24,039 nucleotides of DNA from Methanobacteriota archaeon. GTDB lineage: Archaea > Hydrothermarchaeota > Hydrothermarchaeia > Hydrothermarchaeales > BMS3B. Below the pieces are notes generated by a model. The model saw only the letters and a program-made list of their open reading frames with translations, had not been told where the DNA came from and ran no database searches. This document shows positions 14,857 through 22,588 of the stretch, piece by piece; within the stretch, counting starts at the first letter, position 1; the number at the start of each line of letters is the position of its first letter. The stretch spans positions 1-24,039 of the forward strand of contig QIGD01000005.1 of assembly GCA_003229935.1 (NCBI GenBank), read 5' to 3'. The position numbers were made by a program, and so were the translations under genes.

Positions 14857-15063
14857 GAAGTATGTCAGAACCACTACTCGTTGTTGTGGGCATTTGAACA
14901 GGCATGGCACCTTCTCTATCTTGGTTATACCAGCGATACCATGCAGGTCAAATACAATGGTTCCGTTTTTTGAGGGGCTCACCATGCCTCCGCACGACAG
15001 GTAAATTTCACAGTGGTCATGCTGTATCTCAACCCATAGGTAGTCTGGCCTAACGCCACACAC
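14848..15063 (-). CDS. Small cysteine-containing protein, possibly truncated by an IS end
   Basis: A 71-codon frame from GTG 15063 reads MCGVRPDYLWVEIQHDHCEI, then YLSCGGMVSPSKNGTIVFDL, HGIAGITKIEKVPCLFKCPQ and QRVVVLTYFHG. It has five cysteines and several beta-like stretches. A TATA-like atttaaat (15083-15090) on this strand lies 20-27 nt before the start, consistent with a leaderless transcript. The last six codons (LTYFHG) and the stop come from the IS-type hairpin at 14840-14856, so the original C-terminus may have been lost when the element end arrived. I do not recognise the family. Codon use is like the neighbours. It could also be a chance frame. Confidence 0.4.
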   Translation of the reverse strand: MCGVRPDYLWVEIQHDHCEIYLSCGGMVSPSKNGTIVFDLHGIAGITKIEKVPCLFKCPQQRVVVLTYFHG

Positions 15064-15163
15064 CTACACCTTTATTTTTTAGATTTAAATTGGAGGGCTG
15101 AAAAGTTGGGAGAATAAATCGATAATTATCATAATTTTTAATTAAACTTATATCTATATAGCT

Positions 15164-15190
15164 ATCCATTGGTATATATTCTAAATGGAT
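15164..15190 (+). promoter_or_regulatory. TATA box flanked by an inverted repeat, before the tandem-RAM gene
   Basis: atccatt (15164-15170) and aatggat (15184-15190) form a 7-bp inverted repeat around ggtatatattct. The TATA box then lies inside a palindromic site, the layout expected for an operator that blocks TBP. The start is 46 nt downstream with GGTGA at 15226-15230. Confidence 0.45.
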
Positions 15191-15236
15191 TAAATCTTTA
15201 TTCTACTTTATCCTTTATCTCTATTGGTGATGGGAA

Positions 15237-15737
15237 ATGAAACAAAACTATGTTCTTTTAAAAACGAAGGGTGGAAAGGTAAATGAGGTATATGCAAAAC
15301 TGCATGATAGGGATGATGTGGAAGACGCAACAATAACTATGGGCGAGCATGATATCATTGCAAAGCTGAATTTGGAATCAGATGAGGAGCTTTACAGCTT
15401 CTATAAGGAATTCAACTCTTTGGATGGAGTAGAAGTGGTAAATGTTCTCCCCTGTTTTATGGATAAGACCAATGAGGCAGATTTTGATGACATGGGCTAT
15501 GAAGCATGGATTCTTGTAAAGGCTAAAGGCGACATTGACACTATGCTGGACAAACTCCTTAAAATAAATGGTATGGCCGAAGCTGCTGCCATTATAGGGG
15601 AATGGGGTATACTTGCTCATGCATATGATGATGAGATAGAAGATATAGGCAAGATTGCATTAAAGGCGCAGGATATTGAGGGCGTTGATACAACTGAAAC
15701 CCTCTTGGCATTTCCCGAGCATTTTGCAAGGGCTTGA
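15237..15737 (+). CDS. Tandem RAM (Lrp/AsnC ligand-binding) domain protein without HTH
   Basis: A 166-residue protein made of two ligand-binding RAM domains. The first (1-75) starts MKQNYVLLKTKGGKVNEVYAKL and has DVEDATITMGEHDIIAKLN. The second (about 85-160) starts AWILVKAKGDIDTMLDKLLK and has AEAAAIIGEWGILAHAY. The repeats share the G-E-[WH]-[DG]-I-[IL]-A pattern of the Lrp/AsnC effector domain. No DNA-binding helix-turn-helix is present, unlike ordinary Lrp proteins. GGTGATGGG lies just before ATG 15237. The next gene, 54 nt on, is a bare winged helix, so the two could act as the separated halves of an Lrp-like regulator; that link is inference. It may bind amino acids. Confidence 0.85.
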   Translation: MKQNYVLLKTKGGKVNEVYAKLHDRDDVEDATITMGEHDIIAKLNLESDEELYSFYKEFNSLDGVEVVNVLPCFMDKTNEADFDDMGYEAWILVKAKGDIDTMLDKLLKINGMAEAAAIIGEWGILAHAYDDEIEDIGKIALKAQDIEGVDTTETLLAFPEHFARA

Positions 15738-15791
15738 ATTAGGGCAGCATATCTGGCTGTCCTCTTTTTTATAATATATGGAGTGAGAAAG

Positions 15792-15977
15792 ATGAGGACT
15801 GAGAGGAAGGTGGTAACACTGTTGAAAGAGGAGGAGCTTACAATCAATGAGATTGCTAAATATCTGATGATTCCGACTGGAAAACTTTTTCATACTCTGA
15901 AGGAGCTTGAGATAGCAGGAGTGGTAATGCAAAAGCAGAGAAATAATAGGACAATTTTTTATATAAATTTTCGTTAA
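15792..15977 (+). CDS. Small winged-helix DNA-binding protein
   Basis: A 61-residue protein consisting of little more than a winged helix: RTERKVVTLLKEEELTINEI, AKYLMIPTGKLFHTLKELEI (the recognition helix), then AGVVMQKQRNNRTIFYINF as the wing. This resembles MarR/ArsR-like or Lrp-like DNA-binding domains. ATG 15792 is preferred over GTG 15783 because GGAGTGA (15780-15786) lies 5 nt before it. It follows the tandem RAM gene by 54 nt and is likely in the same transcript. It may supply the DNA-binding half for that protein. The decayed PhoU paralogue starts to converge on it just downstream. Confidence 0.72.
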   Translation: MRTERKVVTLLKEEELTINEIAKYLMIPTGKLFHTLKELEIAGVVMQKQRNNRTIFYINFR

Positions 15978-16009
15978 TGTAAATCTTAGATATACCTTTC
16001 AGGCACCTC

Positions 16010-16758
16010 TGATGCATGCTTATAACAATCTCTGCTATGTTGGAGTAGGTGGTACTACCACGATAAAGTTCGTGGGGTTCTAAGGTCTCTCGTCAATAGA
16101 ATTGCTTCTTTAGGGATATTAGTGTTCCCTTCTGTTACATCTCTGTCTACAACAGATTGACCTATTCCTTGACGCAATGCACTCAAGACTTTTTAATATT
16201 AACCTCAGCCCCATTATGTCTCTCTGATGCTCAATATCAACTACCTTGTCTTTCGCCTGCTCATGGCAGCGCCCCTCAGTTGCCGCACTGTCAGAAAATA
16301 AAGCCTGTCAACCTCCATCTTTCTGCTTGTCGTATGCTCTATTAACTCAATATTCTGCGTTGAGAATGCTGCATCTATGTCTACGAGCATCCTTTTCACG
16401 ATACTGTAGATTCTTTCCACAACCTTCAACACAGGAATCTTTGCCTGAGCAATAAAAACTTGGGCAGTTATTTCATCTTCATTGTCTTTTATAATCTCCA
16501 CAGCTATGATGGAGTTTAGAATATCTTTAGCCTCCTCCTTTAATTTCATACTTTTTCTGTCGAATTTTGTTCTTATATCCCTACTTTCTGTCACAGTCTC
16601 CTCTGGTTCTGGAATATATATAGGCTCTATGATTATACAGTCCTCCTGTACATCTAAGAGTACATAGCTTTTTGCATCAGGACTGTTTGCCTGAACCCAT
16701 TTCTTTGGCAGGGAAACCATGCAGGACGACCCACTTGATACACCTTTCTTTTTAGCAT
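16010..16758 (-). pseudogene. Decayed AbrB-PhoU paralogue with IS-type hairpin inside
   Basis: A broken copy of the AbrB-PhoU gene at 16858-17838. It starts at ATG 16758 (MLKRKV, with aaggag 12 nt upstream), then needs a frame change, equivalent to about 4 lost bases, to reach SSGSSCMVSLPKKWV, aligned with TGRSTYIISLPKKWV of the intact copy. The frame MVSLPKKW to 16241 is open and ends VRQLRGAAMSRRKTR where the intact protein continues. A second frame change restores AKDKVVDIEHQ and MGLRLILKSLECIASRN, matching SLERIADHC in the intact copy. Beyond the hairpin at 16058-16075, TYSNIAEIVISM matches YSTDIAECTLDIM. About 160 nt of the centre is missing. If translated at all, the 159-residue stub from ATG 16720 would keep the AbrB-like start and one PhoU half. 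Confidence 0.8.
16058..16075 (+). repeat. IS200/IS605-type terminal hairpin 4 (solo, inside the PhoU remnant)
   Basis: ccacga-taaagt-tcgtgg, 6-bp arms, followed by ggttctaagg. It reads like the left-end form (ccacgactaaagttcgtgg) with one base changed, in plus orientation. It separates the middle and the C-terminus of the decayed PhoU gene. Confidence 0.5.
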
Positions 16759-16796
16759 AATAAGTTAGTTCTCCTTATCAGAATTTAATAAATACA

Positions 16797-16815
16797 TATA
16801 TACTCTATATAAATT
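16797..16815 (+). promoter_or_regulatory. TATA box of the intact PhoU gene
   Basis: ctatataaa (16805-16813) sits about 45-50 nt before ATG 16858, leaving an estimated leader of about 20 nt. The same A/T stretch may serve the decayed divergent copy. Confidence 0.4.
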
Positions 16816-16857
16816 AAAGTCAATATTCAGATGTTAATGTCCAGTATATAGACCACT

Positions 16858-17838
16858 ATGGAAATCCGAAAAATACAGTTCACTGGCAGATCGACATATA
16901 TCATCTCACTTCCCAAGAAATGGGTGGAGGAGAGGATGCTAAAGGCTGGCGACAGGCTTTTAATTGAAACGAGCGATTCTGGGAATTTGACTATGAGAGC
17001 AGAAGCTAGAGGAGATGACGATATATTGATAAAAAGCCTTGAAGTAACAAATCTCCTTCCAAAAGAAATAGAGAGAAGGGTTATATCCTGCTATCTTGAC
17101 GGTTTTGATGAGCTAAAAATAATATCAAAGGTAAGAATACTGCCAGAGCAGCGGGAAGCGATTCTGAATATACTGCGCAGGGTTCTCGGAGCTGAGATAC
17201 TCGCAGAAACCTCCAATGAGGTAGTTGTGAACGACTTTCTTGATATGAAGGACCTCCCTCCCAAAAAAGTACTTCGACGAATGTATGTAATAGTAGAGTT
17301 CATGTTGAAAAATTCTGTGCAGGCCTTCTTTTCAAGAGATAAAATCCTTGCCAATGATGTGATAAATCGTGATGAAGAGGTGGACAAATTTTACCTACTG
17401 GCCACTAGAGAGATAATAGAGGGGGTTAAGAGGAAGAGTGGAGTTGAGTTTGATGTACCTCCTGAGAAGGTAATCCACTTCCTCAGCATAGCAAAGAGCC
17501 TTGAACGTATAGCTGACCACTGTGTTAAGATATCTGTCATAGTAAAAGAGGAAGAATGGAATATATCTGGAGAGCTTGAGAAGGAACTGGAAGCCTTCTA
17601 TATCCTTGTGTTTGAGAAGCTTGAGCTTGCACTGAAATCCTTTTTCAAAGGGGATAAGAAACTTGCAGATATGACTTTAAATGCCAAGGATGAAATTCAT
17701 AGCAATGTGTCCAGAATTTTAATGAAAATAGAAGGAAAACCAGGTACTCTTTCGGTATTCACAATACTGGACAGCTTCCAGCGGGTATATGCATATTCCA
17801 CAGACATAGCAGAGTGTACCCTTGACATTATGACATAG
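16858..17838 (+). CDS. AbrB-PhoU phosphate-uptake regulator
   Basis: A 326-residue protein with an N-terminal AbrB/SpoVT-like DNA-binding strand set: MEIRKIQFTGRSTYIISLPK, then KWVEERMLKAGDRLLIE (the SxxxSLPKKW-x6-L-x-x-GD motif). Two PhoU helical bundles follow at about residues 105-200 and 205-326, containing AFFSRDKILANDVINRDEEVDKF and then SLERIADHCVKI and STDIAECTLDIM. PhoU proteins sense phosphate-transport state, and AbrB fusions in archaea are thought to act directly on DNA. The length is normal and no lesion is seen. There is no pst transport cluster in the window. It is back to back with its decayed paralogue, so the pair probably arose by duplication. Confidence 0.9.
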   Translation: MEIRKIQFTGRSTYIISLPKKWVEERMLKAGDRLLIETSDSGNLTMRAEARGDDDILIKSLEVTNLLPKEIERRVISCYLDGFDELKIISKVRILPEQREAILNILRRVLGAEILAETSNEVVVNDFLDMKDLPPKKVLRRMYVIVEFMLKNSVQAFFSRDKILANDVINRDEEVDKFYLLATREIIEGVKRKSGVEFDVPPEKVIHFLSIAKSLERIADHCVKISVIVKEEEWNISGELEKELEAFYILVFEKLELALKSFFKGDKKLADMTLNAKDEIHSNVSRILMKIEGKPGTLSVFTILDSFQRVYAYSTDIAECTLDIMT

Positions 17839-17885
17839 CTTGTTAAATTTATATATGAGCAATATTTCCTGTAGCTATCCATTTA

Positions 17886-17894
17886 ATTTTTATA
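17886..17894 (+). promoter_or_regulatory. TATA box for a leaderless helicase transcript
   Basis: tttttatag lies 22-30 nt before ATG 17916, the usual archaeal distance for transcription to start at the initiation codon. No ribosome-binding site is present, which fits. Confidence 0.45.
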
Positions 17895-17915
17895 GAGTAA
17901 AATTAACTTTAGTCC

Positions 17916-20369
17916 ATGTACAAGTGTCCTGGTTGTGGAAGTGAAATTCTTATATACAAATCAAAAAGGGGATTTTCACTCATATGTCTCAACTGCAGAA
18001 CAGGAGGAGAAGTAGAAACTGAAAGCGAGGAAAAAGCTTATATCCAGTTTTTGCAAGAGTACAGAAATGGAAATTTCATACCAGAAAATCAGAAGGATAT
18101 TAATAAGGAGCTTGAAGCCAATAATATCACCTTTAATGAGTTTCCTGAGGCTCTAAGAAAGATTTTTTTAATTAAAGGTATAAGTGTTGTGAAGTATAGG
18201 CTCTTCAGAGAAGAGAATCTGGAGGAAGGGAAAAGACCTGAAGAGCTTCATCTACATCCGAAATTGAGGAGTTATCTGACCTATAATGGAATAGATAGGC
18301 TTTATAAATTTCAGGAGCTTGCTTTAAATTATATTTCAGAAGGTAAAGATATTCTTATTGAAGCACCTACCGGCTCTGGAAAAACCGAAGCTTTTACTCT
18401 GCCAGTTGTCAACAATATTATGAAGATGAACAAACGGGGAGTACATGCTCTTTTTTTATATCCTACAAAAGCCCTCGCAAGGGACCAGGCAGATAAATTC
18501 ATGACACTGGAGAAGGCAACTGCCATTAAATTCAGAGTTTTTGATGGTGATACTTCACAAGAAGAAAGAGAGAAAATTTTTAGAGATAGACCAGAGGTGA
18601 TTTTAACCAATCCCGACCTTCTTCATTACCACCTGACAATGCCGTGGAGCAAATTCAGGCATATGATAAGGAATATTAAATTTCTTGTAATCGATGAGGT
18701 GCACAGCTACACTGGAGCCTTTGGCACACATCTTCATTTTCTGATAAAAAGGCTAAAAAGGTTTACAGGACTTCAAATAATAGGTTCCTCTGCAACAATA
18801 GGCAACCCAGAGGAGTTCTCAACCATGCTATTCTCCTCGCCTGTAAAGGTTGTTAGAGTATCTGTGGGAAGGAAAGGAAGACTTCACTTTGCGATGCTGT
18901 ATCCAGGGGAGAGAAGCAATCTTAGTGCTTATGTGGAAGCTCTTAGAATACTCCAGATGTACAGCTATAAAACTCTCGCCTTTTCCAACACACATAGAAA
19001 TGCAGAGTTTCTGCTGAGAGCAGCAAGGAAAGGAGGGCTCAATGTCGACCTGCACAGAGCAGGCCTGAGCCTTAAAAAGAGACAGGATGTTGAAAGGAAA
19101 TTTAAAGCTGGGAAAATTGGAGCTGTTGTTGCAACGCCTACTCTTGAGCTTGGCATAGATATCGGTAGTGTGAATGCAGTTGTGAGCAATCTTGTTGATT
19201 TTACAAGGTTGCTTCAGCGTCTGGGCAGGGCTGGAAGAAAGGGGCAGGAGAGTATTGCCCTTCTCTTTCTGAACAATAATGACCCGATAAGCAGCTACTT
19301 TAAAAATCACCCAGAGGATTACTTCACAGAACTTCGTCCCTGCTACATAGAACCTAAAAATGAAGTTATTGGTGCTTTTCAGCTTCTTTCTGCTTCTTTT
19401 GATAAGCCTCTTAGAGAGGATGAGTTTCCAGAGCTTTTTGATGTCAGAAAGAAGCTTCTAGGAGAAAAAAAACTCATAAGGAAGGGGAAATATATTATAC
19501 CTTCACAGGAAGCTGGAAAGGAAATAAGGGAATCAGGAATAAGGGGCATGGGAAAGAGAGTCTTTATAAAGTTTAAGGGGAGAATAATAGGGGAAAGAGG
19601 TCTTCCCATGGCTCTGCGAGAGCTTCATCAGGGAGCTGTTTATTTTCATAGTGGAGAGGCTTATAGGAGCAGCATGTTATCCCTCTCTTCAGGGGAGAAC
19701 TATGCTGAAGTTGAGAAATTACATGAAGAAATTAAGACTGAGGCTCTTCACTATTCAGTGCCTGAGGTTCTTGAGGTGATAGATAGAAAGCAGGTTTTTG
19801 GAATTGAACTGAACTATGCAAAACTGAAAATTACAGATGTGGTTAGAGGTTATGTCGAGAAGGAATTTTATTCAGATAAGAAGCGCAAAGAGGTCGACCT
19901 TTCAGAGAAGTTAAGCTTTAGCTTCTCCACATATGGCTTCTTTTTCAGAGCGCCTGAGCCTGAAATCGAAGGCTCTGAGGAAGAGAAAGTAGCAGGAAGT
20001 TTTCATGCACTTGAGCATGTGCTAATAGAGGGTAGTAATACTCTTCTTGGTGGTGGATCTGATGAGATAGGCGGTATATCCCTTGGTACTACCGGGATGA
20101 TTTTCATATATGATGCTTCTCCAGGAGGAAATGGGTTGTCAAGACTTCTTTATTCAAGATTTGAAAAGGCAGTGCTCAGAAGCAGGAGTATTCTTGAGGA
20201 GTGTGTATGTCAACGTGATGATGGCTGTCCCAGATGTACTTACTCTTACCATTGCGGAAATAACAATAAACCTCTTCTCAAGGCAGGTGCTCTCAGTTCT
20301 CTTGAAAAAATAGCCTCTGGAAGAAGAACATGGGCAGGAGAAATCAAACTGGATAAAGGTTATGTTTAG
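17916..20369 (+). CDS. DEAD/DEAH-box helicase with DUF1998 domain (Hrq1/MrfA-like)
   Basis: An 817-residue superfamily 2 helicase. It starts with a zinc ribbon (C4, C7, C24, C27: YKCPGCGSEI, LICLNCR). Motif I is APTGSGKTEAF (150-160), motif II DEVH (260-263), motif III SAT (292-294) and motif VI QRLGRAGRKGQ (434-444). The C-terminal DUF1998 part has HALEHVLI, then CVCQRDDGCPRCTYSYHC with cysteines at 763, 765, 771, 774 and 780, which bind zinc or a cluster in the relatives MrfA and Hrq1. These act in DNA repair, unwinding 3'-5' at crosslinks or mitomycin lesions. The N-terminal ribbon adds a second metal site. All helicase motifs are intact. It probably acts in repair. The next gene starts 72 nt later with its own ribosome-binding site. 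Confidence 0.92.
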   Translation: MYKCPGCGSEILIYKSKRGFSLICLNCRTGGEVETESEEKAYIQFLQEYRNGNFIPENQKDINKELEANNITFNEFPEALRKIFLIKGISVVKYRLFREENLEEGKRPEELHLHPKLRSYLTYNGIDRLYKFQELALNYISEGKDILIEAPTGSGKTEAFTLPVVNNIMKMNKRGVHALFLYPTKALARDQADKFMTLEKATAIKFRVFDGDTSQEEREKIFRDRPEVILTNPDLLHYHLTMPWSKFRHMIRNIKFLVIDEVHSYTGAFGTHLHFLIKRLKRFTGLQIIGSSATIGNPEEFSTMLFSSPVKVVRVSVGRKGRLHFAMLYPGERSNLSAYVEALRILQMYSYKTLAFSNTHRNAEFLLRAARKGGLNVDLHRAGLSLKKRQDVERKFKAGKIGAVVATPTLELGIDIGSVNAVVSNLVDFTRLLQRLGRAGRKGQESIALLFLNNNDPISSYFKNHPEDYFTELRPCYIEPKNEVIGAFQLLSASFDKPLREDEFPELFDVRKKLLGEKKLIRKGKYIIPSQEAGKEIRESGIRGMGKRVFIKFKGRIIGERGLPMALRELHQGAVYFHSGEAYRSSMLSLSSGENYAEVEKLHEEIKTEALHYSVPEVLEVIDRKQVFGIELNYAKLKITDVVRGYVEKEFYSDKKRKEVDLSEKLSFSFSTYGFFFRAPEPEIEGSEEEKVAGSFHALEHVLIEGSNTLLGGGSDEIGGISLGTTGMIFIYDASPGGNGLSRLLYSRFEKAVLRSRSILEECVCQRDDGCPRCTYSYHCGNNNKPLLKAGALSSLEKIASGRRTWAGEIKLDKGYV

Positions 20370-20398
20370 CTTCTCAGGCAGTGAATATTTTAAGTTAG

Positions 20399-20440
20399 TT
20401 TTTTATATGTTCTTGTTTCATATAATAAAACTGGTGAGAC
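20399..20440 (+). promoter_or_regulatory. TATA box and ribosome-binding site of the 3-TM gene
   Basis: ttttttatatg (20399-20409) is a TATA candidate. GGTGA at 20433-20437 precedes ATG 20442 by 4 nt and fixes the start. Confidence 0.4.
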
Positions 20441-20441
20441 A

Positions 20442-20723
20442 ATGATTATTTTGATTATTACACTTTTTATTGGCATAGCCTATGGATTTTTCAATCCTGG
20501 GAGAGAGGATAGAAAAACCATACTGAAAAAGGGTGCATATTTTGGAATTATAATTGGACTTCTATTTGCTCTTGTTGTCAGTGTATTTGAAGCCAAGCCG
20601 GGAACAGCAACTATGACAGCTCTCGGTACCCTTATTCTTGTTTTTATGACTATTATCAACCTGACTATAATATTTATAGCAGGTACATGGATTGGTGATT
20701 TGATAAAAAGGAAAAGGAAGTAA
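20442..20723 (+). CDS. Small three-helix membrane protein
   Basis: A 93-residue protein with three hydrophobic segments: MIILIITLFIGIAYGFF (2-17), GAYFGIIIGLLFALVVSVF (31-49) and ALGTLILVFMTIINLTIIFI (60-79), then GTWIGDLIKRKRK. The charged turn NPGREDRKTILKKG separates helices 1 and 2. I do not recognise a family. Start and ribosome-binding site are clear, and its stop is 4 nt before argG, so it is probably translated with it. Whether it is functionally linked to arginine synthesis is unknown. Confidence 0.8.
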   Translation: MIILIITLFIGIAYGFFNPGREDRKTILKKGAYFGIIIGLLFALVVSVFEAKPGTATMTALGTLILVFMTIINLTIIFIAGTWIGDLIKRKRK

Positions 20724-20727
20724 TAGT

Positions 20728-21903
20728 ATGAAGGTAGTTCTAGCTTATTCAGGTGGTCTTGATACAAGTGTGTGTGTCAGAATTCTTCAGGAGAAATATG
20801 GATATGATGTGGTGACAGTAACTGTAGATGTTGGAATAGATAAAAAGGAGATTGAGGAGGCTGAAGCCAAGGCCAGAACTCTTGGTGTTGTTGAACACTA
20901 CACCATTGATGCAAGAGAGGAGTTTGTCAGAGATTATATTTTCAGGGCGATTAAGGCAAATGCGAATTATGAGGGTTATCCTCTCAGTACAGCTCTGGCG
21001 AGACCTCTTATTGCAAAAAAGATTGTTGAAATTGCAGAGAAAAAGGGTGCTGAAGCTCTCGCCCATGGAAGTACAGGTAAGGGTAATGACCAGTTCAGGT
21101 TTGAAGCAGTTTTCAGAACTCTTGTGCCAGAGAAAAAAATAATTGCACCTGTAAGAGAACTCAATCTTACAAGGGAGGAGAGTATAGCTTATGCCAGAAA
21201 GCATGATATACCTGTGGCTGCAAAGAAGGATAAACCATGGAGTATAGATGAAAATCTCTGGGGAAGAAGTATAGAAGGTGGAGAACTTGAGAATCCTGCC
21301 TCTAAACCTTCAGATGAAATCTTTGAGTGGACAAGGGTTAAAAGGAAGGAAACTGAATATCTTGATATTTATTTTGAGGAGGGAGTACCACAAAAACTCA
21401 ATGGAAAAAGGTTTGCACCAGTTGAACTGATTATGGAGGCTAATAAGATAGCTGGAGAGCATGGTATAGGTAAAATAGATATGATTGAGGATAGAATTGT
21501 AGGGTTCAAGGCAAGGGAAAACTATGAGTGCCCGGCTGCTTCAGTGTTAATTGAGGCTCACAGAGCTCTTGAGGCACTTACATTGACCAGACAGGAGCTC
21601 AGGTTCAAGGCAGGTGTTGAGCAGAACTGGAGTGAGCTTGTGTACCATGGGCTGTGGAATGAACCTCTGAGGTTTGCTCTTGATGCCTTTACAGATACGA
21701 CCAACAGCAGGGTTACTGGCAATGTTAGGCTCAGGCTTGAGAATAAAAGCTTTGCTGTGGTTTCAAGAAGTTCGCCTTATTCTCTATACTCTCTGGAAGC
21801 TGTCAGCTTTGAGGATAAGAGTATGAACCAGCGTGAGGTTGAGGGCATCTTAAAATACCATTCATACCAGCCAGGCAGGTACTATGCAGTAAAAAAATTA
21901 TGA
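20728..21903 (+). CDS. argG: Argininosuccinate synthase
   Basis: ArgG joins citrulline and aspartate, using ATP, in the next-to-last step of arginine synthesis. The 391-residue protein has the P-loop KVVLAYSGGLDTSVCVRILQ at the start (SGGxDTS, PP-loop ATP pyrophosphatase family). It also has ALAHGSTGKGNDQFRFE at about 110-126, DENLWGRSIEGGELENP and EHGIGKIDMIEDRIVGFKARE, all conserved in ArgG. Length is normal. ATG 20728 is preceded by ggaag close upstream. No argH or other arg gene is in the window. Nothing in the gene looks degraded, and it is the last core gene before the AT-rich tail. Confidence 0.96.
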   Translation: MKVVLAYSGGLDTSVCVRILQEKYGYDVVTVTVDVGIDKKEIEEAEAKARTLGVVEHYTIDAREEFVRDYIFRAIKANANYEGYPLSTALARPLIAKKIVEIAEKKGAEALAHGSTGKGNDQFRFEAVFRTLVPEKKIIAPVRELNLTREESIAYARKHDIPVAAKKDKPWSIDENLWGRSIEGGELENPASKPSDEIFEWTRVKRKETEYLDIYFEEGVPQKLNGKRFAPVELIMEANKIAGEHGIGKIDMIEDRIVGFKARENYECPAASVLIEAHRALEALTLTRQELRFKAGVEQNWSELVYHGLWNEPLRFALDAFTDTTNSRVTGNVRLRLENKSFAVVSRSSPYSLYSLEAVSFEDKSMNQREVEGILKYHSYQPGRYYAVKKL

Positions 21904-22588
21904 GGCTAATAATATAATCTTCTCAGGGTATTCTGCTACAATTTTCAGAATGACGTTTGGCGTTATGCGTAGTGCACTCGCATTTCCTATATCGTTCTAA
22001 CTATTTACCGAATTTAATTTGCATTATCTAAATGGTCGTAAATAAACTTCGCCCAAGCGTAAAGTTTATTATTTACTTGCTTTTTATATATTTTCGAATT
22101 TATATTGTAAGTTAAATCTGACAATGCTTCTCCAACCTAAATTTGATACTTTGCTCCGCTAATTTATTCGAAAAATCAATTTGACAGAAGCCTAAAATTG
22201 ATGGTCTAAACCCTTGATTCATCATGTGATTGCCTGATTTTGTACCAATATCACCTGTGATACTGGGTTGAAATTTGAGAAAATATATCTTTTTTCAGTT
22301 GATTTCTTGTACTCTACCGTAACTGTCAAATTCTTGGTTGAATTTTTGATGAATTTCTGCTTTTTAGTGTGTAGAATAGCTTAATCTAATCTATGGAAAA
22401 GAGAGATAGCAAAACATTAAGTGGCGAAAGTAAGATGTTTGGGTTAAACTGTCAAATTTGGGCACCAAATTCTTTTCTAGTACATTTTGGATGTTCAAAA
22501 AATACTTTACAGCTTGCTTTACTTTTTTGGTTTTTATGGCCTAAATTGCAATTGATTTTTCAAATTCCTTTTTGTCATTTTTTCAAAA
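21904..22588. other. AT-rich non-coding stretch with small palindromes
   Basis: About 685 bases after argG hold no convincing gene. The 80-codon frame at 22393-22635 lacks a start context and family resemblance. Two local palindromes are visible. At about 22044-22073, aataaacttcgc-ccaa-gcgtaaagtttatt is an imperfect hairpin. At 22249-22262, tatcacctgtgata is a 6-bp inverted repeat with a 2-base spacer. The base composition is clearly more A/T-rich than the genes to the left, and it continues into the broken gene at 22589. It may be the edge of an acquired segment; no element ends or transposase are seen. Confidence 0.5.

Noticed and set aside
16241..16720. The 159-codon frame as an independent intact gene
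   Set aside because: Conserved residues continue in other frames both upstream (MLKRKV) and downstream (LKSLECIA, YSNIAEIV), so it is part of a broken PhoU paralogue.
18828..19310. 160-codon minus-strand frame inside the helicase gene
   Set aside because: Lies opposite the conserved helicase motifs, with no promoter or recognisable protein features.
20749..21204. 151-codon minus-strand frame inside argG
   Set aside because: Antisense shadow of a strongly conserved gene; its product has no motif and an F/L/C/S-rich composition typical of such shadows.
22044..22073. Hairpin aataaacttcgc/gcgtaaagtttatt as a single CRISPR-like or attachment repeat
   Set aside because: It occurs once; no spaced copies are visible, so no array or attachment pair can be supported.
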